Below, one piece after another: positions 16,102 to 23,876 of a stretch of DNA of 40,065 nucleotides. Position numbers and translations under genes: made by a program. The notes under the pieces are model-generated. The model was not told the origin of the DNA and did no database searches. It saw nothing but the letters and a program-made list of their open reading frames with translations. The stretch is from a virus. The first letter of the stretch is position 1. Every line of letters begins with the position of its first letter. Where the stretch lies: the IMG/VR virus record IMGVR_UViG_3300036719_005587, positions 1 to 40,065 of that record. One strand, given 5' to 3'.

Positions 16102-17857
16102 GACGCTGGAAAACGCGCCGGTCGTCGCTGTGGACTTTGAATCGTTCTACGGCAAAGGCTGCGACATCAAGTCGCTGGGGCAGTGGAACTATCTCAACGA
16201 CCCAAGGTGTGACATCTATCTGATGGGGGTGGTCGGCGACGGCATCGCCTGGGCTGGTCATCCGAAGGACTTCGATTGGAGCTTGCTCCACGGCAAGTTC
16301 GTCGTCGCCCACAACCTATCGTGGGACGGCCTTGTAATCGCAAAGCTCGCCCGTGATGGCGTGATCCCGAGCCATATCCAGTTCGCCGGTGGCGGATGCA
16401 CGGCCAACCTTTCGGTCTATCTCGGAGCGCCGAGGAACCTAGCCGGTGCCGCCCGTGAATTGCTCGGCGTCGATGTCACCAAGGATCTCCGCACATGGAT
16501 GAATGGGAAGACCTGGCAGGATGCGGCCGATGCAGGACGCGCCGACGATCTCCGTGAATACGTTCTTCGAGATGCGCAAACGTGTTTCGACCTATGGCAA
16601 CGGCACGCGCACGAATGGCCGGAAAACGAGCGCCAACTTGCCCACCTGACGATGACCGCCGGATGGAACGGATTGCGCATCGACAAGTCGATGGCCGAGC
16701 AGGCGGCGGCTTCGCTTGACCTCGTGATGTGGCAGGCCCGCAATGACATCCCGTGGGCAGATGGCGATTCTGCCGTGCTCTCGATCAAGGCACTTGGCGA
16801 ACATTGCCGGGCAAACTCGATCCCGCCGCCGCCATCCACATCGGAAGATGACCCGGCGTGCGCGGCATGGGAGGACAAATACGGCGAGCAGTTCCCGTGG
16901 GTGGGCGCGATGCGGAACTACCGCAAGGCGAACATGCTCCGCGAGAAGCTCCGCGTAATGACCGACCGGATTCGCCCGACCGATGGATGCATGGGCTACG
17001 GCATGAAGTATTTCGGTGCGCACACAGGTCGCTGGAGCGGCGATGCCCGGTTCAATGTCCAGAATCTCCCACGCGGGGAATCCTATGGAGCAGACCTGCG
17101 TGGTTGCATCGTGCCACGACCCGGCAAGGAATTCATCGTCTGCGACCTCTCGCAGATAGAGCCGCGTGTTCTCGCCTGGCTGTGTGGTGACACCTATCTC
17201 CTCGATCAGTTGGCCAACGGTGTGCCGCTTTACGAGGCGCACGCACGCGCCACGATGGGGTGGACGGGCGGCAATCTGAAAAAGGAGAATCCCGATCTCT
17301 ACGCGCTGGCAAAAGCCCGTGTCCTCGGCCTCGGCTATGGATGCGGTTCGGCGCGATTTGTGGAGGTTGCCCGCACCATGGCCGGCATCACGATTACGCC
17401 TCAGGAAGCCACCCGCACGGTCGAATCATTCCGCGGGTCTAACCGAAAAATCCTAGCGCTATGGAACCGGCTGCAGAACGACTTCCGCAGGTCGTCCGGC
17501 AGGGATTTCGTTATCGAACTGCCGTCAGATAGAAAGCTCACGTATCGCGACGTGTCGTCGTCTGGCGGCTGGACTGCGCGCGTCGAACGTGGCGGTCGCC
17601 GCATCCCGTTTTACGGAGGAAAACTCTGCGAGAATCTGGTTCAGGCGGTCGCACGTGACGTGTTCGCCGACTCCCTGTTGAGGCTGCGTAGGGTGGGAGT
17701 GGATGTCGTATTCCACGTCCACGACGAGGCGGTCTGCGAGGTCGCTCCCGGCACCGATCCCCACGAGATCGAGCGGATCATGTCCATCACTCCCGACTGG
17801 CTTCCCGGCTGCCCGCTGGCCGCTGAGGCAGTTGTCACCAAACGCTACTGTAAATGA
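16091..17857 (+). CDS. family A DNA polymerase with 3'-5' exonuclease domain
   Basis: A 588-residue phage DNA polymerase. The N-terminal exonuclease has Asp15-x-Glu17 (VDFES) and VVAHNLSWDG (71-80). The polymerase domain has motif A at Asp352 (CDLSQIEPR), the O-helix motif B around Lys408 (KARVLGLGYGCG) and motif C HDE at 544-546. The arrangement is that of T7-like and other short phage PolA enzymes without a 5' nuclease. The O helix lacks the usual Phe/Tyr spacing exactly as in Pol I but keeps the GYG. The ATG at 16091 is chosen because the exonuclease core begins right after it. It is coupled to the primase-helicase gene by a four-base overlap. Confidence 0.93.
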   Translation: MATETLENAPVVAVDFESFYGKGCDIKSLGQWNYLNDPRCDIYLMGVVGDGIAWAGHPKDFDWSLLHGKFVVAHNLSWDGLVIAKLARDGVIPSHIQFAGGGCTANLSVYLGAPRNLAGAARELLGVDVTKDLRTWMNGKTWQDAADAGRADDLREYVLRDAQTCFDLWQRHAHEWPENERQLAHLTMTAGWNGLRIDKSMAEQAAASLDLVMWQARNDIPWADGDSAVLSIKALGEHCRANSIPPPPSTSEDDPACAAWEDKYGEQFPWVGAMRNYRKANMLREKLRVMTDRIRPTDGCMGYGMKYFGAHTGRWSGDARFNVQNLPRGESYGADLRGCIVPRPGKEFIVCDLSQIEPRVLAWLCGDTYLLDQLANGVPLYEAHARATMGWTGGNLKKENPDLYALAKARVLGLGYGCGSARFVEVARTMAGITITPQEATRTVESFRGSNRKILALWNRLQNDFRRSSGRDFVIELPSDRKLTYRDVSSSGGWTARVERGGRRIPFYGGKLCENLVQAVARDVFADSLLRLRRVGVDVVFHVHDEAVCEVAPGTDPHEIERIMSITPDWLPGCPLAAEAVVTKRYCK

Positions 17858-20025
17858 ACACTTCTACCCCATTCCCAAAACTTTTCTGCCTCGAAAACCT
17901 ATCCGGCCAGCGTGTCGCGCTGGGAGAACCATGGTCTCCACTTCTCAACGGTGCCCGCGCGGTGCCCGCCGGTCTCGACAAGGAGGGCTATCGCCGATGG
18001 TGCATGTCGCAAACCACGAACAGCATGTTCTTCTCTGGATACGAGGGCGCGAATGCCGCGCTGCGTCTCGGCGATCAGAACCCGCCCCAGTTCATGCATG
18101 CGTTGGTGGTGGACTACGACGCCAAGGTGGCTTCCGGCGAGATCGACGCATTCCTCAAGCGGTCGAATCCGGAATACCCGCCGAATATGGTGGCGGCTAC
18201 GTTCTCGGGCAATGCACGCGCCGTTTGGTTCTTCTCCTCCCCTCTGCCGGTGTTCGACCGGAAAAGCCAGAAGGCGATCCTCGCCAGGTTCAAAAAGGAA
18301 CTGAAGCTCAAGAAGCTGCTGCCGGGGCTAGACGAAGAGGCGCTCGAACGTCCGACCCAGTATTATCATTGCGGCGACGAGTGGCGCGTCGTGCACGATT
18401 CGCTCATGCCCGTTGACCTGCTTCAGGCATGGGCGTTGCAAGCATCGAAGAATACCGACTGGCACACTCTCGGCGATACCATCCCGATTGATCGGGTGGC
18501 AGAAGAGGTGGAGAAGCGGTTCCCCGGCCGCTGGCCCGGGCCGTTCGAGGAAGGTGCCCGTGGTCCTCGGTTCTGGGACGAAAGCGCGGACTGCCCGGGG
18601 GCGGCCATCATCCGGCCAAGCGGCATGCAATGCTTCACCGGCCCGAAGCCATTCGTCACCTGGACTGAAATCTTCGGCAAGAAGTTCACCGACGAGTTCC
18701 GCGCCTCCACCATCGGCGCTGCGATCAACGGGACGTGGTTCGACGGGCGCGACTACTGGCTCCAGATCGGCGGTGTCTGGCGGCTCTTCAAGAAGGCCGA
18801 CATCTCGCTCCACCTCAGGGTCGCCCACACGATTTCAGACGAACGGCGAGGAGGCTCAACGGCCTCCCCTCTCGACATCGCGCTCGAACAAATCCACCAG
18901 AACCGATGTCTCGACGGTGCCGCGCCTTTTGTATTTCGCCGCGACGATCTCATCCAGTTCGGCGGCAAGCGGTATCTCAACATCAGCCGGTCACGCATCA
19001 TCGAGCCGATATGCGGTGAAAGTGAATGGGGCGATGGATTCCCGTGGATCGCCGACTTCCTCGCCGGGTTGTTCGATCCTGACGAGCAACTTGATTTCTT
19101 CCTGTCGTGGCTGGCCTACGGATACCGCCACGCCCTTGCCGGGAAGCCGAAAAATGGTCAGGCGATCTTCCTCGCCGGTGACGTGAACCAAGGGAAGACC
19201 TTGGTGTCCAACGTCCTCATCGGCGGCCTGTTCGGCGGCCACATGGACGCCTCTGATTTCCTGTTGGGTGAATCCCGCTTCAACAAGGAACTCTTCGAGG
19301 TGGGCGTCTGGGCGGTGGACGACACGGTGCCGTCATCTGATCCGAAGAAGCAGCAGCTCTACTCGGCGATGCTCAAGAAGATCCCGGCGAACTATGCGTT
19401 CCAATACCATCCGAAGTTCCGCGACCAGATCATGCTGCCGTGGGCCGGTCGTGTGGTGATCACGTGCAATGCGGACCCGGAATCCATCCGCATCCTTCCG
19501 GATGTCGAGATGAGCATCCTCGACAAGATCTGCCTGTTCCGTATCCGCACTGCCGAACGCAACTTCACCGATGCGGCCGACCACATCCGCACAGAACTCC
19601 CCGCCTTCGCCCGCTGGCTCCGCGATTACGAGGCACCGATGCATTGCCAAGGTGACGTGCGTTTCGGCGTCAAATGCTACCACCACGCCGCGTTGATCGA
19701 GACAGCACGCCAGTCGGGCAACACAGCGGGCTTCATCGAGCTTCTGGAGCGGTTTCTGCGCTCTTGGTTCACTGACCTCAACCAGACCGACTGGATGGGC
19801 ACAGCGACCGACCTGCTCGCCGAGATGATGGCCGACGAGTCCACCAAGCACGTTGCCGCCAAATACACGCCCGACCAGATCGGCCGTCGCCTCGGGCAAC
19901 TCAAGAGCCAGGGCTACCCCATCGACTACGCCCGCCACAACGGTGGCAACCGCACCCGCAAGTGGGTGATCCAGAAAGATCCAAACCAAGAACAACCTTC
20001 AGATGATGACTCCGACCCCTTCTAA
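17854..20025 (+). CDS. primase-helicase (SF3/D5-like, DUF5906-type)
   Basis: A 723-residue replication protein. The N-terminal third (about 30-200) looks like an archaeo-eukaryotic-type or D5-associated primase region, with HALVVDYDAK (two acidic residues) and ATFSGNARAVWFFS. The helicase has Walker A GDVNQGKT (442-449), then FEVGVWAVDDTVP as the Walker B region and VVITCNADPESIRILPD as the sensor region, typical of DUF5906/SF3 ATPases. The C-terminus is a basic winged-helix-like tail. It should prime and unwind the phage origin. It overlaps the polymerase stop by four bases, and its stop is immediately followed by the repeat-rich candidate origin at 20026-20328. Confidence 0.85.
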   Translation: MNTSTPFPKLFCLENLSGQRVALGEPWSPLLNGARAVPAGLDKEGYRRWCMSQTTNSMFFSGYEGANAALRLGDQNPPQFMHALVVDYDAKVASGEIDAFLKRSNPEYPPNMVAATFSGNARAVWFFSSPLPVFDRKSQKAILARFKKELKLKKLLPGLDEEALERPTQYYHCGDEWRVVHDSLMPVDLLQAWALQASKNTDWHTLGDTIPIDRVAEEVEKRFPGRWPGPFEEGARGPRFWDESADCPGAAIIRPSGMQCFTGPKPFVTWTEIFGKKFTDEFRASTIGAAINGTWFDGRDYWLQIGGVWRLFKKADISLHLRVAHTISDERRGGSTASPLDIALEQIHQNRCLDGAAPFVFRRDDLIQFGGKRYLNISRSRIIEPICGESEWGDGFPWIADFLAGLFDPDEQLDFFLSWLAYGYRHALAGKPKNGQAIFLAGDVNQGKTLVSNVLIGGLFGGHMDASDFLLGESRFNKELFEVGVWAVDDTVPSSDPKKQQLYSAMLKKIPANYAFQYHPKFRDQIMLPWAGRVVITCNADPESIRILPDVEMSILDKICLFRIRTAERNFTDAADHIRTELPAFARWLRDYEAPMHCQGDVRFGVKCYHHAALIETARQSGNTAGFIELLERFLRSWFTDLNQTDWMGTATDLLAEMMADESTKHVAAKYTPDQIGRRLGQLKSQGYPIDYARHNGGNRTRKWVIQKDPNQEQPSDDDSDPF

Positions 20026-20160
20026 ACCCCTCGTGGGACACATTGAAGTGTCCCAAAACCGACGTGTCCCTGCAACGTGTCCCACCCTGCAACCCTTGTG
20101 CGGCAATGGTTCCAGCAGATTAGGGACACGTGGACACGTTGCGCGGCGAAATCCATCCCT

Positions 20161-20218
20161 CGTGCGTGCGCATGTGCGCGTGCGCGCGCGCGCCCGCATA
20201 CATACATACATATACATA
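20161..20218. other. alternating purine-pyrimidine tract (Z-DNA-prone)
   Basis: From 20161 to 20193 every step alternates pyrimidine and purine, mostly CG and TG; after a two-base break the alternation continues to 20218 as CATA repeats. The first half could adopt Z-DNA under negative supercoiling and the second half is AT-rich and easily melted. Confidence 0.8.
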
Positions 20219-20282
20219 GTGTCCCTAGTGTCCACGTGTCCCAATCCCTTTTACCGCAAGGGTTTCCGGGTGGGACACGTTT

Positions 20283-20306
20283 GGGACACTAGGGAGCTAG
20301 TGTCCC
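20283..20306. promoter_or_regulatory. perfect 10-bp inverted repeat of two iterons
   Basis: GGGACACTAG (20283-20292) and CTAGTGTCCC (20297-20306) are exact reverse complements around a four-base spacer. The element lies 22 bases before the next gene's start, so it may be both part of the origin and an operator or leader hairpin for that gene. Confidence 0.6.
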
Positions 20307-20328
20307 ACCTCGGAAGGGAGGAATCCCG

Positions 20329-20865
20329 ATGAAGGACGATTACTCCAAACGGCAATCCGCCAAGAATGCCGAATACGAAGATCAATACAAGGCGTGGGTC
20401 GATTCTATGAGCCTCGATGAACGTAGGGAGGCCGAGAAGCTCGGTCTGCTCAAACCCTGCGTCCAACGCTACGGCAATGGCGCAGCCTCCGGAGATTCCG
20501 CTGAAAGCCCGATCATGCGCATTGGTGACGATCCAGCGCTGGAAGTCCACGAAACGGAAGCGAAGCCGGAAACGGCCATGCGTGACGCCACCGAGATCCT
20601 TCGCCACCTCGTCGCCGACCTGCTCACCGAGGGCAATACGAGGCTGACCGTGGAGTGCCTGGCAGTCGCTCTCGGACTGAGCGCCTACGACGGCGAGACG
20701 ATGACCGACATCGCCAAGCGTCACGGCATCACCCGTGCTGCTGTCTCGAAGCGCTGCGTTGACATCACCGAAAGGCTGAATCTTCCACCTTCAAGGGCCA
20801 TGCGGAGCACCCGAGCACGCAGGATATACCAGAAGGCACAACTCAAACGAAACCGCCGATCCTGA
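20329..20865 (+). CDS. helix-turn-helix regulator (sigma region 4-like)
   Basis: A 178-residue protein whose C-terminal half carries a helix-turn-helix resembling sigma region 4: ETMTDIAKRHGITRAAVSKR (about 122-141), followed by a basic tail. The N-terminal half is charged and probably disordered. GGAAGGGAGGAATCCCG precedes the ATG at 20329, giving a strong Shine-Dalgarno sequence, unlike most neighbours. The gene begins immediately downstream of the heptamer array, so its product is the most obvious candidate to bind that array, either as a regulator or an origin-binding protein. No direct evidence for this exists in the sequence. Confidence 0.7.
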   Translation: MKDDYSKRQSAKNAEYEDQYKAWVDSMSLDERREAEKLGLLKPCVQRYGNGAASGDSAESPIMRIGDDPALEVHETEAKPETAMRDATEILRHLVADLLTEGNTRLTVECLAVALGLSAYDGETMTDIAKRHGITRAAVSKRCVDITERLNLPPSRAMRSTRARRIYQKAQLKRNRRS

Positions 20866-20867
20866 CC

Positions 20868-21473
20868 ATGAATACGCTCCCCATTAACAACCCGAAATTC
20901 TCGATCACCCCCACCGGCATCGAGTTCCATCAAGACCTCGACTTCGACGAGTGGGACGACCTCGGCCAGAAGCTCGCACCCATCGGCAAGTCCATCGGGT
21001 TCATCATCGGTGACTGGATCAACTACGGGGACAAGCGCTATGGGGAGAAATACGACGAGGCACTCGCAAAGACCGGGCTGGCCTACCAGACGTTGACGAA
21101 CTGCTCGCACGTCGCACGGAAGGTCGGAATCTACTTACGTAAGGAGAATCTCGATTGGTCCCAACATGCCACCGTCGCAAAGCTCAAGACGGATGATGAG
21201 AAACGCTACTGGCTCGACATGGCCGAAGAGCACGCCCTCAGCGTCCGTCGTCTGCGCAAGTCGATCAATTTCGGACGCCTCGCCACCGAGAAGGAAGTCC
21301 ACGGCGATCCCGCCGACCGTGGCTATGTGACCTACCTCGCTCTTCTCAATCGCATCCGCCGTTGGTGGGTGCGCGAAACCCAGAAGGCACCAGTCGATGA
21401 CTGGGACGAAGATCGCCGCCAGGGACTCAAGAAAGACTTCAAGCTGATCCTCGACATCTACGAGGCGCTTTGA
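20868..21473 (+). CDS. phage protein with LmbU-like/ParB-associated helical domain
   Basis: A 201-residue protein starting two bases after the preceding stop. The pattern IGDWINYGDKRYGEKYDEAL, followed by TGLAYQTLTNCSHVARKVG and a WSQH...LRKSIN region, is seen in a widespread phage/plasmid family and in LmbU-like regulators, which act as DNA-binding proteins with two helical repeats. I infer a DNA-binding regulatory role. The C-terminal 50 residues are basic and tryptophan-containing. It forms an operon with the helix-turn-helix gene upstream and the small membrane protein downstream. Confidence 0.6.
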   Translation: MNTLPINNPKFSITPTGIEFHQDLDFDEWDDLGQKLAPIGKSIGFIIGDWINYGDKRYGEKYDEALAKTGLAYQTLTNCSHVARKVGIYLRKENLDWSQHATVAKLKTDDEKRYWLDMAEEHALSVRRLRKSINFGRLATEKEVHGDPADRGYVTYLALLNRIRRWWVRETQKAPVDDWDEDRRQGLKKDFKLILDIYEAL

Positions 21474-21505
21474 ACCCGAACCACAACCACAAACCACCTG
21501 AGATC

Positions 21506-21700
21506 ATGTCTGACTTCTTCTCCTATCTATTCGTCACCATCGGCTTCTGCGCCACCATCTTCGGCACCGTTGCCGCCATATTCTGGGCGATAGATCGCTC
21601 CGACAAGGCAAAGCGGGAGCGCGATGAACGCCACCGGGAAGTGATCCGCAAGCTGGGTGACCTCGAACTTCGACTGAACATCGAAAAGGACAGCAAGTAA
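21506..21700 (+). CDS. small single-pass membrane protein
   Basis: A 64-residue protein with one hydrophobic segment (about residues 3-28, FFSYLFVTIGFCATIFGTV) followed by a highly charged helix (DKAKRERDERHREVIRKLGD) that probably forms a coiled coil in the cytoplasm. No lipobox or cleavage site is evident. Small membrane proteins of this kind in phage early regions are sometimes exclusion or anti-host factors, but this one is not recognised. The ATG at 21506 is preferred because the membrane segment begins right after it. Confidence 0.6.
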   Translation: MSDFFSYLFVTIGFCATIFGTVAAIFWAIDRSDKAKRERDERHREVIRKLGDLELRLNIEKDSK

Positions 21701-21706
21701 TCCAAT

Positions 21707-21778
21707 CGCAGGGAGGGACGGCCCCAGGCGAGCCTCATACCCTCGCCCCTGTGGGTTCAATTCCTACCCCTGCAACCA
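21707..21778 (+). tRNA. unusual tRNA gene or tRNA-like element, initiator-type (CAT)
   Basis: The 72 bases fold partly as a tRNA with encoded CCA (21776-21778). The acceptor stem CGCAGGG (21707-21713) pairs with CCCTGCA (21768-21774) except at the first position, where C faces A; an unpaired C1-A72 is the hallmark of bacterial initiator tRNA. The T arm is canonical (GTGGG, loop TTCAATT, CCTAC at 21751-21767). CAT lies at 21736-21738 in an anticodon position. The D arm is about five bases shorter than normal and pairs poorly, and the anticodon stem has a C-C mismatch. It may be a degenerate or specialised initiator tRNA, or a tRNA mimic. Confidence 0.5.
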
Positions 21779-21792
21779 CTCACTCGATCATC

Positions 21793-22008
21793 ATGACCAC
21801 TCCAACCCAACGAATCTTCCGACTACTCAACGAGGGTGCAAGGTTCATGGTTCAAATCCCCGGACAGGTCTCCATTGACCTTACGCCCGACGTAATCGCC
21901 GCGATGGCCGAGGTTCAAACCCGGCGTGAAGGGTTCGAACCCGAAAGGAATCTATTGAACGCCAACGACTTACGCCGGGACTTCCCGACCCTCGTTGAAT
22001 TTACGTGA
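21793..22008 (+). CDS. hypothetical small protein
   Basis: A 71-residue soluble protein, starting 14 bases after the CCA of the tRNA-like element. Sequence such as FMVQIPGQVSIDLTPDVIAAM suggests a small alpha/beta fold. I do not recognise it. A run of eight T follows its stop within ten bases, without an obvious hairpin. A longer frame would run into the tRNA-like element and is not preferred. Confidence 0.5.
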   Translation: MTTPTQRIFRLLNEGARFMVQIPGQVSIDLTPDVIAAMAEVQTRREGFEPERNLLNANDLRRDFPTLVEFT

Positions 22009-22038
22009 TATTTTTTTTTAAGGTTTCCCACATAACGG

Positions 22039-22416
22039 ATGCTCGGGACGTTGACTCCGGGTGCTAGGGAAATGGCTGCATCCCGCTTGGAATCTAAGTT
22101 TCTGCTGCTCTGGAGGGTGGCGCAAGGGCCGCCACTGGAGCGGGAAGTTAAGTTCCATGCTTCCCGCCGCTGGCGCGCTGACTTCGCGCACATGGAGAGT
22201 CGCACGTTGATCGAGATCGAGGGCGGAATTTTCCTACCCGGAGGTGGCCGGCACAACCGGGGCGGGGGCTACGCGAAGGACGCAGAGAAGTATCTCGAAG
22301 CTGTGTTGGCAGGCTGGACGGTGATCCGGCTGACCGAAAAGCAGTTGGAGATTGGATCGATTGAACGGATCGCTGTATTCACTCAACGCGAAGCAGCGCC
22401 CACAGTAAGCGGATGA
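22039..22416 (+). CDS. PD-(D/E)XK endonuclease-like protein (Vsr/DUF559 type)
   Basis: A protein of up to 125 residues with the core of a small Vsr/DUF559-like endonuclease: WRADFAHMESRTLIEIEGG gives the Asp and the Glu-x-Glu strand, and GGGYAKDAEKYLEAVLAGW followed by TVIRLT is the family's C-terminal half with the conserved Asp, Lys-Tyr and Gly-Trp. Phages carry such proteins as nickases or Holliday-type nucleases, but the family is also found as free-standing host genes. The start may be ATG 22039 or 22072; the latter gives 114 residues and keeps all motifs. Its 3' end overlaps the minus-strand gene at 22379. Confidence 0.7.
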   Translation: MLGTLTPGAREMAASRLESKFLLLWRVAQGPPLEREVKFHASRRWRADFAHMESRTLIEIEGGIFLPGGGRHNRGGGYAKDAEKYLEAVLAGWTVIRLTEKQLEIGSIERIAVFTQREAAPTVSG

Positions 22417-22678
22417 TTTCCGCCGAGACATCGTCTTCGTGTGAGACATCGAACCGTTGCTTCGCATCCTTCATGATCCGCGATTCGCAGTCCCAAAGGC
22501 TGAAGTGGTTCCGGACATACATCCCAAGGCCGAAGTGCGTGTTAATGAGATCATCCTCGGCAAGTGCCTTCAGTTGGTCGAGGGATTCGGCAGGAAGCGT
22601 GTCCACCAAGCAGGAAACAGCCTCGTCCACCGTGCCAGGCATTTCGTCCTGTGGTGGGTAATTGATCTTCTTCGCCAT
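22379..22678 (-). CDS. DUF6794-like protein
   Basis: A 99-residue protein. The pattern MPGTVDEAVSCLVDTLP, then FGLGMYVRNHFSLWDCESRI and HEDDVSAEIIRLLW, matches the DUF6794 family of unknown function often found in Bacteroidota and Verrucomicrobiota, commonly beside defence or mobile genes. The tryptophan and RN residues are the family's conserved centre. It is minus-strand and convergent, overlapping the PD-(D/E)XK gene end by 38 bases, and divergent from the HNH gene, with only 19 bases between the two starts. Confidence 0.65.
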   Translation of the reverse strand: MAKKINYPPQDEMPGTVDEAVSCLVDTLPAESLDQLKALAEDDLINTHFGLGMYVRNHFSLWDCESRIMKDAKQRFDVSHEDDVSAEIIRLLWALLRVE

Positions 22679-22697
22679 GGCCGCTACGATCCACTTT

Positions 22698-23297
22698 ATG
22701 CCGATGCTTCGCAATCTGATTGTCCTGATTCTGTGTGCCTGCCTCCAAGCATGCGGGGAGCCTCCCTCAAGGCACGCGGGACTCATCAAATCTCTGATCG
22801 AACCGGCGAAGCTCGCCACTCTGGGCGAGCGGGGGGCAAATCAGCGCGTCCAGAAGATCACCGCGATCCTATGGCGGGCGAAGCAGGAGAATAATGATCC
22901 GGAAAAGGTCGCCAACGAAGCGGTCGAATTGATCGGCTGGGGCAAAACTGAGAAAGGGCGTCTGACCGCTGCCGCCATGGTTCGCAATCTCACCATCGTG
23001 GAACGCCTTGGTGCCACGTTACCCGAGGACATCGAGGAGATGGCGCGGGGCAGAGCCGCCGACGTAAGGAAAGGCCCATACACCGGGCAGGTGATTTCGG
23101 TCGATCACATCATCCCAAGATCCGTCGCCCCCGAACTCGACAACGTGATAGCGAACCTCGAATTGATGCCTCTCTCGATAAACCAGAAAAAGGGCAACAA
23201 GGTCACTCAACGTCAGGCTCATCTCGCCCGCAAGCTGAACGCGGCCGGGCTGCTTCCCGATGACACCCTGCGTCGTGTCCTTGCGGTCGCCCAGTGA
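22698..23297 (+). CDS. HNH endonuclease with lipoprotein-like signal
   Basis: A 199-residue protein. The N-terminus has a hydrophobic segment ending in LQAC (MPMLRNLIVLILCACLQAC), which fits a lipobox for lipid attachment at the outer face of the inner membrane or the outer membrane. The C-terminal half has an HNH-type core: SVDHIIPRS, then NVIANLELMPLSINQKKGNK, with the conserved Asp-His, Asn and Asn-x3-Gly-Asn residues. If exported, it would cut DNA in the periplasm, which would be unusual for a phage HNH enzyme. The alternative is a later start that removes the signal. ATGs at 22662 and 22704 are also possible. Confidence 0.7.
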   Translation: MPMLRNLIVLILCACLQACGEPPSRHAGLIKSLIEPAKLATLGERGANQRVQKITAILWRAKQENNDPEKVANEAVELIGWGKTEKGRLTAAAMVRNLTIVERLGATLPEDIEEMARGRAADVRKGPYTGQVISVDHIIPRSVAPELDNVIANLELMPLSINQKKGNKVTQRQAHLARKLNAAGLLPDDTLRRVLAVAQ

Positions 23298-23304
23298 TTC
23301 TACG

Positions 23305-23583
23305 CTAGTATTCCTCCGGAAGCAGGATGCAGGTTGAACTGCGATCCGCCTCGGTGATGATGTAGATCCGGTTCCCGCCGCCGACCTGGTAGCAGCTCAG
23401 GATTCGGAGCCCATCTTCGAGCGCTTCTTCGTTCGATTGCTTGTCCTCGTCGCCAAGGTCTCCCCAATCGCCGCAGTGGTGGCGGTGCATGAAGGATGAC
23501 AGGTCGATGCCTAGAGCCATCGCTGCGGGGGTCGCCACGGTTTGCCCTAGAGGGAAGCGTGGTTGCATAATTCGGTATGCCAT
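23305..23583 (-). CDS. conserved plasmid/phage accessory protein
   Basis: A 92-residue protein of a small family common on plasmids and phages: RFPLGQTVATPAAMAL, then HRHHCGDWGDLGDEDKQSN, GLRILSCYQ and IYIITEADRSSTCILLPEEY. The HCGDWGD and ITEADR motifs are strictly typical. Its function is unknown to me; it is often found near antirestriction and DNA-metabolism genes. It is the last gene of a minus-strand group led by the amidoligase. Confidence 0.75.
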   Translation of the reverse strand: MAYRIMQPRFPLGQTVATPAAMALGIDLSSFMHRHHCGDWGDLGDEDKQSNEEALEDGLRILSCYQVGGGNRIYIITEADRSSTCILLPEEY

Positions 23584-23589
23584 GGCGGT

Positions 23590-23868
23590 TCAGTCGTTGG
23601 TGGTTCCCCATTCCGGATGGCGCTTGCCGGTGGCGATCAGGCCGGAGGCGAGCATGTCTTCGACCAGTGCCTTCGGCGGCCACTGGCGGTGCGGCTTGCC
23701 GGTCTGCATCTTGGACGCACGAGCGGTGGCGCGGCAGTAGGACGGCAGGTCGGCTTCGGGGTTGAAGCTGTCCCGACGAAGTTTGGTCATCAGGTCGGTT
23801 GGGTCGGCGGCGGAGAACGTCGCTCCGTCGATGGTGTGGTATTCGGTGTTCATGGTTTCGTTTGGCAT
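23590..23868 (-). CDS. hypothetical protein
   Basis: A 92-residue soluble protein (87 if the ATG at 23853 is used) with no recognised motif. It is basic in the middle (SYCRATARASKMQTGKPHRQW). It lies six bases upstream of the DWG-motif gene and eight bases after the amidoligase stop, so the three are probably one transcript. Function is unknown. Confidence 0.55.
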   Translation of the reverse strand: MPNETMNTEYHTIDGATFSAADPTDLMTKLRRDSFNPEADLPSYCRATARASKMQTGKPHRQWPPKALVEDMLASGLIATGKRHPEWGTTND

Positions 23869-23876
23869 AGTGGAAA

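Larger units (their letters stand above)
20035..20306. repeat. GGGACAC heptamer array (iteron-like)
   Basis: Perfect copies: GGGACAC on the plus strand at 20035, 20123, 20272 and 20283; GTGTCCC at 20048, 20064, 20077, 20219, 20236 and 20300. Near matches are TGGACAC at 20131-20137 and GTGTCCA at 20228-20234. Several are extended by CGT or CTA on the inner side. Positions were read by eye and the density is far above chance for 270 bases. Confidence 0.85.
20026..20328. other. candidate phage replication origin
   Basis: This 303-base non-coding block directly after the primase-helicase gene combines three features. First, ten perfect GGGACAC/GTGTCCC heptamers in both orientations plus two near matches. 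Second, a 58-base tract of almost unbroken purine-pyrimidine alternation (20161-20218), GC-rich at first and then a CATA repeat. Third, a perfect 10-bp inverted repeat at 20283-20306. Iterons next to an easily unwound or Z-prone segment beside the initiator gene is a classic phage origin layout. The alternative is a multi-site operator for a regulator. Open frames through the block are low-complexity read-through. Confidence 0.6.

Noticed and set aside
20003-20332. 109-codon open frame across the candidate origin
   Set aside because: It runs through heptamer repeats and the alternating tract, giving low-complexity Arg-Ala-His protein sequence, and has no start context.
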